Assembly: GCF_001677885.1 (NCBI RefSeq)
Contig: NZ_LOCQ01000053.1
Span: 124,001-188,000, forward strand
DNA length: 64,000 nucleotides
Source of the DNA: Janthinobacterium psychrotolerans
Lineage (GTDB): Bacteria > Pseudomonadota > Gammaproteobacteria > Burkholderiales > Burkholderiaceae_D
Direction of reading: 5' to 3'
Made by a program: the position numbers and the translations under genes. Positions within the stretch are counted from its first letter, which is position 1, and each line of letters opens with the position of its first letter. Of this stretch, positions 58,613 through 64,000 are shown in pieces. The notes beneath the pieces were generated by a model. That model made no database searches, was not told the origin of the DNA, and saw nothing but the letters and a program-made list of their open reading frames with translations.

Positions 58613-59095
58613 TTACAGCCAGCGCGCGTTAAACAGGAAGAACAGGGACAGCGTGAACAGCAGCAGCACCAAATGCGTGGTCTGCAGGCTTTCCTGGGCG
58701 ATCCAGTAGCCGAACCACAGGCCGCCCAGGTGCATCAGCAGCAGGAAAGCCGCCATCGCGCACAAGGCGAGATTGAGCCAGGGCAGCGCCGCCGCCAGGC
58801 CATCGTGGAAGAACAGTGCGACACCGCTCCAGGCGGCCATCGCCGCAGCCAGCTGCAGCGCCAGCACCACCAGCAGCGCCAGGCGATGCACGGTCAATGA
58901 CGCCAGCGCGCGGCGCAGCAGCGGGGTTTGCATGGTCGGGTCCATGCGCAGCGGGTCCATGCGCATGGTGTTGCCGATGGCCCAGACGGAACCGTGAAAG
59001 GCGTGCAGATTGTTGATGGCGGCAATGCTGAGCCAGCAAGCCAGGCCTGAAGCGAGCACAGCTTGAAACAGCAAAATGGTATCGTGTCGCGGCAT
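58613..59095 (-). CDS. DUF2165-type small integral membrane protein
   Basis: A 160-residue protein with four hydrophobic helices (about residues 9-29, 68-92, 104-122, 130-150), with WLSIAAINNLHAFHGSVWAIGNTMRMD between the first two, the recognisable family pattern. ATG 59095 (MPRHDTILL) is chosen over 59143. It lies first in the same-strand series ahead of the efflux genes, so it may belong to the pump operon. Function unknown. Confidence 0.8.
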   Translation of the reverse strand: MPRHDTILLFQAVLASGLACWLSIAAINNLHAFHGSVWAIGNTMRMDPLRMDPTMQTPLLRRALASLTVHRLALLVVLALQLAAAMAAWSGVALFFHDGLAAALPWLNLALCAMAAFLLLMHLGGLWFGYWIAQESLQTTHLVLLLFTLSLFFLFNARWL

Positions 59096-59206
59096 GGTCG
59101 TTCCCGTCAAAGAAGCTTGCCGGCATGGGACACTCGACAGCACAGTGCTATCAGCCTATTATGCAAGCAATTGGTTGGTTAACTCGCCCCATCATAGTGG
59201 AGCAAA

Positions 59207-59875
59207 ATGAATTACACAAGTAAACGTTTGGATAATGGCGACAGCGCTGCGGCTCCGCAGACGACGGAGCGCATCCTGTATTTCATCAAGACCAAGGGGC
59301 CCGTGTCGACGGCGTCGCTGGCCAAGACCCTGGCCATGACAGGCGAGGCGGCGCGCCAGCAGGTGCAAAAGCTGGTGACGGCGGGCCTGATCGAAGGCCG
59401 GATGGAGGCGCAAAGCGGCGCCGGGCGGCCACGCCAGAACTGGGTGCTGACGGAAGCGGGCCACGCGCGCTTTCCCGACACGCATGCGCAGCTGACGATC
59501 AAGCTGATCGGCTCGGTGCGCCAGCTGTTTGGCGAGGAAGGCTTGAACCAGCTGATCACGCAGCGCGAAGAGGAAAGCCGCAGCGCCTATGCGCTGGCGT
59601 GCTCGGCGCCCGACCTGCCCACGCGGCTGGCGCAGCTGGCGGCGATCCGCGATGAAGAAGGCTATATGGCGCGGGTGGAGGCGGACGGCGAGGACTGGCT
59701 GCTGATCGAGGACCATTGCCCGATCTGCGCCGCGGCGCGCACCTGCCAGGGTTTTTGCCGCTCCGAGCTGCAGCTGTTCCAGGAAGTGGTGGGCCCCATC
59801 GCCAGCGTGGTGCGCGAGCAGCACGTGCTGGCCAATGCGATGCGCTGCGTGTACCGCATCAAATTGACCGCTTAA
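59207..59875 (+). CDS. SufR-like DNA-binding regulator with C-terminal cysteine cluster
   Basis: A 222-residue regulator: N-terminal winged helix-turn-helix (GPVSTASLAKTLAMTGEAARQQVQKLVTAGLIEG, residues 31-64), then a C-terminal region with C171-x2-C174-x5-C180-x3-C184 (DHCPICAAARTCQGFC). This matches the Fe-S-sensing SufR-type layout, suggesting an iron-sulfur or metal cofactor. It is divergent from the DUF2165/RND operon across 111 bp and is its likely regulator; no suf genes are nearby. Its end overlaps the convergent MFS gene by 4 bp. Confidence 0.85.
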   Translation: MNYTSKRLDNGDSAAAPQTTERILYFIKTKGPVSTASLAKTLAMTGEAARQQVQKLVTAGLIEGRMEAQSGAGRPRQNWVLTEAGHARFPDTHAQLTIKLIGSVRQLFGEEGLNQLITQREEESRSAYALACSAPDLPTRLAQLAAIRDEEGYMARVEADGEDWLLIEDHCPICAAARTCQGFCRSELQLFQEVVGPIASVVREQHVLANAMRCVYRIKLTA

Positions 59876-61134
59876 GCGCGCGGAAACAGCGGCCAGGCGA
59901 GCAGCGCCACCAGAGCCGCCGCCAGCCACACCAGGCCCCAGCTGCTGGCCGCCAGCAAATGCGGCAGCGCGACCGGCGTGGCGAACAGCCCCAGATAGAC
60001 GGCCGTATTGGCCATGCCCAGCGCCGTGCCGGCGCTGGCGGCGCCCGCCAGGGTCGCCAGTTCCGTATAGGCCACGCCATGCCAGGCCGATACGCAGATG
60101 CCGGCCAGGATCACGGCCGCCATCAGCAGCCAGCCCGGCGCCGCCAGCGCGGCCACGCCAGCGAGCAGCAGAAACGAGGCCAGCGCCACCAGCACCGAGC
60201 CGCGCAGGTAGGCCGGGCGATTCGCGTGACGGTCGGTATGGCGCCCGCTCCAGATGCGCATCACCATCGCGCCCAGCTGCAGCATCACCATCACGGAGGT
60301 GATCTGCGCCAGGCCCAGGTGGCCATGGTCGTGAAGGAACACGGTGGCATAGCTCAGGATCGCAAACTGCGGCACGCACAAGATGCCGATGCCGGCCACC
60401 ATGCGCCACACCTGGCGGTTGTATAACGGTGACACCGGCGATGCTGCCTTGCCCTCAGGTACGCCCCTGGACGCGTTTTGCGGGCCTCTGGCGGCCTCGG
60501 GCGTGAAAGCCGGCTCGTGCATCCAGCGCCAGGTCAACAGCGCCGTCACGGCGCAGAAAAGGCCCAGCACACCGAAGACGGGCACAAAGCCATACCGGGC
60601 GGCCAGGGTCGGCAGCAGCAGCGCGCCCAGGCCGCCGCCCAGCGGCACGGCCGTCTGGCGGATGCTCATGGCAAAACCGCGTTCGCCGGCGCCGAACCAG
60701 CGCATGACGGCGCGGCCGCTGGCGCCGTTGACGCTGCCGCCCAGCACGCCGACCAGGGCCAGGCCGGCCGACAGCGCAAACAGCGACGGCACGGCCGCTC
60801 CCTGCGGCGTGATCCACAGCATCAGGGTCAACAAGGCCAGCAGGGTGCCGAGCAGGCCGGTCAGCAGCACGGGCCGGTCGCCCCAGCGGTCGGTGGCCAT
60901 GCCCCACGGCAGTTCCGACAAAGCCACGCCCAGGCCCATGGCGCCCAGCGCCACCCCCAGTTCGGTATTGCTCAGGTGATAGCCGCTGCGCAGCCAGATG
61001 GCGGTGGTCGGCATGCCGTTGGCGCAGGCGGAAAAACTGGCGTTGGCGGCCACGCCGACACCGAGCACTTTCCAGCGGTGGGCGGCATTGAAGGTTGGGA
61101 CGGAAGGCGTGATGGCAGGGCAGGTAGCGTTCAT
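59872..61134 (-). CDS. Major facilitator superfamily transporter
   Basis: A 420-residue permease with about 12 hydrophobic helices and the MFS motif-A-like loop between helices 2 and 3 (SELPWGMATDRWGDRPVLL). It resembles drug/cyanate-type MFS exporters, but the substrate cannot be read from sequence. It is divergent from a LysR gene whose operator candidate (61192-61212) lies between them. Confidence 0.9.
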   Translation of the reverse strand: MNATCPAITPSVPTFNAAHRWKVLGVGVAANASFSACANGMPTTAIWLRSGYHLSNTELGVALGAMGLGVALSELPWGMATDRWGDRPVLLTGLLGTLLALLTLMLWITPQGAAVPSLFALSAGLALVGVLGGSVNGASGRAVMRWFGAGERGFAMSIRQTAVPLGGGLGALLLPTLAARYGFVPVFGVLGLFCAVTALLTWRWMHEPAFTPEAARGPQNASRGVPEGKAASPVSPLYNRQVWRMVAGIGILCVPQFAILSYATVFLHDHGHLGLAQITSVMVMLQLGAMVMRIWSGRHTDRHANRPAYLRGSVLVALASFLLLAGVAALAAPGWLLMAAVILAGICVSAWHGVAYTELATLAGAASAGTALGMANTAVYLGLFATPVALPHLLAASSWGLVWLAAALVALLAWPLFPRA

Positions 61135-61191
61135 GATGGAATCAGGCTGTGATTGACCGCTACAGTGTTGCGCAGTACGATGATTCTGAAT

Positions 61192-61212
61192 ATCAGATAA
61201 TTTTTATCTGAT
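61192..61212. promoter_or_regulatory. LysR-type operator candidate
   Basis: ATCAGATAA-TTT-TTATCTGAT is a perfect 9-bp inverted repeat with a 3-bp spacer, containing T-N11-A forms. It lies between the divergent MFS and LysR genes, the standard position for a LysR recognition site. Confidence 0.7.
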
Positions 61213-61228
61213 CGTTCGATAAAACCGG

Positions 61229-62137
61229 ATGGTCATGAACGTACTCAATTTCGATATCGCTTTTTTGCGCAGCTATGTGGCCGGCATCGAGCTGGGCAGC
61301 TTTGCCCGTGCGGCCGACAAGGTAGGCCGTTCCACCTCGGCCGTCAGCGCGCAGCTGAAAAAACTCGAAGAGCAGGCCGGCATGCCACTGTTTCGCAAGG
61401 CGGGCCGGGGACTGGCGCTGACCGACGCCGGCGACGTGCTGCTGGCCTATGCGCGCCGCATGGTCGAACTGAACGACGAGGCCGCCGTCGCCCTGCGCGG
61501 GGTGGAACTGGAAGGCTGGGTACGGCTGGGTTTACAGGAAGATTTTGGCGAAGCGCTGCTGCCGGCCGTGCTGGGGCGTTTTGCGCGCGCCCACCCCAAG
61601 GTGCGCATCGAAGCGCACGTGGCGCGCAATACGGATCTGCTGGAACGCCTGGAGCTGGACCAGCTCGACCTGGCCTTGCTGTGGGGCTGCCATGCCTTGC
61701 AGGACATGACGGCCTGGCCGGCCCAGCGCCGCACCCTGATCGCCACGCCCGAGATGCGCTGGATCGCCTCGCCCACCCTGCCCTGGCGGCCGCAGTCGGG
61801 CGAGCCGCTGCCGCTGATCGCGTTCGACCGGCCTTGTCTGTTCCAGCGCTGCGCCACCGATGCCCTCGACCGCGCCGGCATCGCCTGGCGCATCGCATTT
61901 ACCAGCCCCAGCCTGGCCGGCCTGTGGGCGGCGGCCGCCGCAGGCCTGGGCGTGACGGTGCGCACCAGCTACGGCCTGCCAGCTTCGGTCTGCGCGCTCG
62001 ATGCGGTGGCGGCCGGCCTGCCCGCGCTGCCGTCGCTGTCGCTGGAACTGCTGCGCGCCGCACACACGCCCAGGCCGCCCGTCGAGCGGCTGGCCGTCTT
62101 GCTGGCCGAGACCTTGCAGGGCGTGCAGGACGATTGA
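61229..62137 (+). CDS. LysR-family transcriptional regulator
   Basis: A 302-residue LysR protein with winged helix at residues 8-66 (LRSYVAGIELGSFARAADKVGRSTSAVSAQLKKLE) and an effector domain from about 90. ATG at 61235 (two codons on) is an alternative start. It is divergent from the MFS transporter with a perfect palindrome between, so it probably regulates that transporter. Confidence 0.9.
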   Translation: MVMNVLNFDIAFLRSYVAGIELGSFARAADKVGRSTSAVSAQLKKLEEQAGMPLFRKAGRGLALTDAGDVLLAYARRMVELNDEAAVALRGVELEGWVRLGLQEDFGEALLPAVLGRFARAHPKVRIEAHVARNTDLLERLELDQLDLALLWGCHALQDMTAWPAQRRTLIATPEMRWIASPTLPWRPQSGEPLPLIAFDRPCLFQRCATDALDRAGIAWRIAFTSPSLAGLWAAAAAGLGVTVRTSYGLPASVCALDAVAAGLPALPSLSLELLRAAHTPRPPVERLAVLLAETLQGVQDD

Positions 62138-62342
62138 TCGCCGCGCATGCGCCGCGCCTTAAGGCTGCTGTGTAAAATCCTTTTCAACCCGGGCGCAGGC
62201 AAGTGCTGCTGTGTTTATCGGCGGAAAGCCGGGCGGAAGTCGACCAGTGGCCAACGCCGTGGCGGCCGGCGGCAGCCTCTACAAGTAGCCGATCGATTTC
62301 GGCTTCATGTACGGCCACAGTTTGCAGTGGTGATGTCGACTG

Positions 62343-62386
62343 GTAGGTCGGATTCGCGAGGCCGCAGGCCACGCGTAATCCGGCAA
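62343..62386. repeat. REP-like palindromic unit
   Basis: GTAGGTCGGATTCGCGAGGC...GCCACGCGTAATCCGGCAAC is an imperfect hairpin using the same words as the REP elements at 20853 and 44873. It lies in the 259-bp gap between convergent LysR and peptidase genes. I see no gene in that gap. Confidence 0.75.
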
Positions 62387-62396
62387 CATGGTTGGC

Positions 62397-64000
62397 TTAG
62401 CTGGCCAGCGCCAGCAAATCCACCACTTCCAGCCCCGCCAGGTCTTGCGTCGTATTGCCCGCAAACGCGGCGCGGCTAGGCTGGCCGTCCTTCAGCCAGG
62501 TACGGGTGACGGCCTTGATCTGCTCCAGCGTGCAGGTCAAGACGCCCGTGCGGAACTGCTGGCGCACCGCTTCGGTGGTGCCGCGCTGCTGCATGTTCCA
62601 GGCCGTCAGCGCTTCGGCATACGGCGAGTGCGGCTTGTCCAGGCCCTTGATCACGCAGATGATGGCCTCTTCCACTTGTTCCTGCGAGAACGCGCCGTCG
62701 AGGATCTGCGTCAATGTCAGGTCGAAGTCGGCGTAGGTGCCGGCCAGGCGCGGATCGCGGTAGGAACTCAATGTAAACGTGCCGGCGCCGGCCGCATAGC
62801 TGGCGCTGCCGCCATAGGCGCCGCCTTTTTCGCGCAGCGCCGTATGCAGCACCTGATTGGTCATCAGCTCGGCCGCCACGGCCAGGGCCGCCGCATCCGG
62901 GCTATGCACGCCGGGCACGGTCCAGGAGACGAAGCAATGGTTGATCTGGCTGGTCGCATGCAGCGCCGTATTGGCCAGCGGCATCGGCACCACCGGCGGG
63001 GCGTTCACGGCGCCCTCTTCCACCACTTCTTCCCTGGCGGCGGCCGTGTCGACCTTGGGCAGGTCCAGCAGGCCGGCCAGGATCACGCCGTCCTGGTCCA
63101 GGCCCGCGCACAGCACGGTCGGCGGCTGGGCGATGATGTGGGCGTGCAGGGCATCGAGCTCGCGCGCGATTTCCTGCAGGCCTTCCGAGGTCTTGCTCAG
63201 CTGCTGCAGGCGACGGTAGAACGGCAGCGCGGCCGGGCCGCCGATGATGTCGTCGAAGCGGCGCGTCGGCGACAGCGGCGCGGTCGAGGCCAGCATGGCG
63301 TAGCGGCTGCCGGACTCGGCCAGGCTACTCAATTTGTCCTGCACCAGGCTTTCGATCAGGAAGGCCAGGCGCTCTTCTTCATCGAAGCGCGGCTTGGCGA
63401 TCCAGGCCGACAGCACGGCGGCGATCGCCTCGTGTTCTTCGCGCAGGCCGCTGGCCGAGAACGACAGTTCCACGCGCATCGTCTGTTGCGGGCGGGGAAT
63501 CGCTTCCAGGCCGATATGGAACGACGGCACCATGCTCTGGCGCCAGGCGCTGGCGTCGTCGAACGACATCTCGCCGACACCGAGTTCGGGCGCCAGGTCG
63601 GTGTACAGGCGCAGCCACGGCCACGATGCTTCGGGCAGGTGCGACACGTCGTACAGCACGTTGGCGTAGCTGATGCCGTTCGAGGCGATCGAAAACGCCA
63701 CCGCGCCATTGACGGCGTCGGGTATGGCCAGCGCCGGGCGCGGATGGGCGCTGACGTCGCCCGGGCGGATGCGCGGCAGCACTTCCGAGTTCGACGGCAA
63801 TTGCTGGTGCGCGTCGAGCGCGGCGGACTCGGCAACAATGTGCGCGCGCTGCTCGTCGCTCAAGCTGGCCTGCAAGGCTGCCAGTTTGGCGTCTTCCTGC
63901 GCGGCGCGTTCCGTGAAGAAAGCGGCGTCGGGCACCACGCGGGTGGTCAAACGGGTCGGATTGGCGATCAGGTCGCGCACCAACTGCTTGAAAAACTCCG
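62397..64000 (-). CDS. M16C-family (PreP/insulinase-like) metallopeptidase, C-terminal part
   Basis: At least 534 residues, open through the right window edge, so the start is not visible. The C-terminal PreP/Cym1-type blocks are present: INHCFVSWTVPGVHSPDAAA, then LREKGGAYGGSASYA, which helps close the substrate chamber. The catalytic HxxEH zinc site is in the missing N-terminal half, so activity cannot be confirmed. Such enzymes degrade peptides and unfolded fragments. Confidence 0.88.
   Translation of the reverse strand, partial: EFFKQLVRDLIANPTRLTTRVVPDAAFFTERAAQEDAKLAALQASLSDEQRAHIVAESAALDAHQQLPSNSEVLPRIRPGDVSAHPRPALAIPDAVNGAVAFSIASNGISYANVLYDVSHLPEASWPWLRLYTDLAPELGVGEMSFDDASAWRQSMVPSFHIGLEAIPRPQQTMRVELSFSASGLREEHEAIAAVLSAWIAKPRFDEEERLAFLIESLVQDKLSSLAESGSRYAMLASTAPLSPTRRFDDIIGGPAALPFYRRLQQLSKTSEGLQEIARELDALHAHIIAQPPTVLCAGLDQDGVILAGLLDLPKVDTAAAREEVVEEGAVNAPPVVPMPLANTALHATSQINHCFVSWTVPGVHSPDAAALAVAAELMTNQVLHTALREKGGAYGGSASYAAGAGTFTLSSYRDPRLAGTYADFDLTLTQILDGAFSQEQVEEAIICVIKGLDKPHSPYAEALTAWNMQQRGTTEAVRQQFRTGVLTCTLEQIKAVTRTWLKDGQPSRAAFAGNTTQDLAGLEVVDLLALAS

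Overview
This 64 kb window is high-GC bacterial chromosome with short intergenic gaps. The protein families (type B PutA with a PutR/Lrp regulator, 3-hydroxybutyrate oligomer hydrolase, several methyl-accepting proteins, many LysR/AraC regulators) suggest a free-living betaproteobacterium, most likely Oxalobacteraceae (Janthinobacterium/Massilia/Duganella-like). That placement is inference from protein character, not a search result. The left edge is the first 16 codons of mnmG.

Replication and segregation signals dominate the left part. Next to mnmG lie a perfect 16-bp parS site (169-184) and a 15/16 parS site (205-220), with a third inside the adjacent alcohol dehydrogenase gene (539-554). 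The 1.34-kb gene-free stretch at 11060-12399 carries three tandem, diverged copies of one origin-like module: TGTGGATAA, ATATCCACA, TTATCCACA, a short GC-richer spacer, a DnaA-trio run, then AT-rich DNA. Internal spacings are nearly identical in all three. I read this as a candidate chromosome origin with a triplicated unwinding element; no dnaA lies in the window. A second, different array of DnaA-box-like repeats fills 25616-26143, between glmU and an Lrp-type gene.

Layout: 0-2.3 kb, mnmG start, parS, Fe-alcohol dehydrogenase, EAL phosphodiesterase. 2.3-11 kb, leftward genes: 3HB-oligomer hydrolase, a five-gene Liv-type ABC importer (livG-livF-substrate-binding protein-livH-livM), and a GMC oxidoreductase. 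11-12.4 kb, origin candidate. 12.4-17.6 kb, nucleosidase, putA and divergent putR. 17.7-24.2 kb, chemoreceptor, LysR, small membrane protein, and the leftward set rsmD-coaD-ferredoxin-chalcone-isomerase-like protein, plus a lipoprotein. 24.2-28.7 kb, glmU, repeat array, Lrp, glmS. 28.7-38.8 kb, P450/AraC, two chemoreceptors, LysR, PPOX, AraC and a hipBA toxin-antitoxin pair. 38.9-44.9 kb, MscS channel, ClbS-like protein, nadE-nadM. 45-51.1 kb, a probable stress group (GSP17M-like protein, small hydrophilic proteins, SDR-DoxX protein, Mn catalase, ZIP transporter). 51.4-62.4 kb, PLP dehydratase, a five-gene RND efflux operon with a divergent Cys-rich regulator, MFS transporter and LysR. 62.4-64 kb, truncated M16C peptidase.

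Smaller structure includes three REP-like palindrome loci, a 78-bp tandem duplication over the 3' end of nadM, several clear intrinsic terminators, and perfect inverted-repeat operator candidates upstream of glmS, of the 61.2-kb LysR gene and of the 20.4-kb LysR gene.
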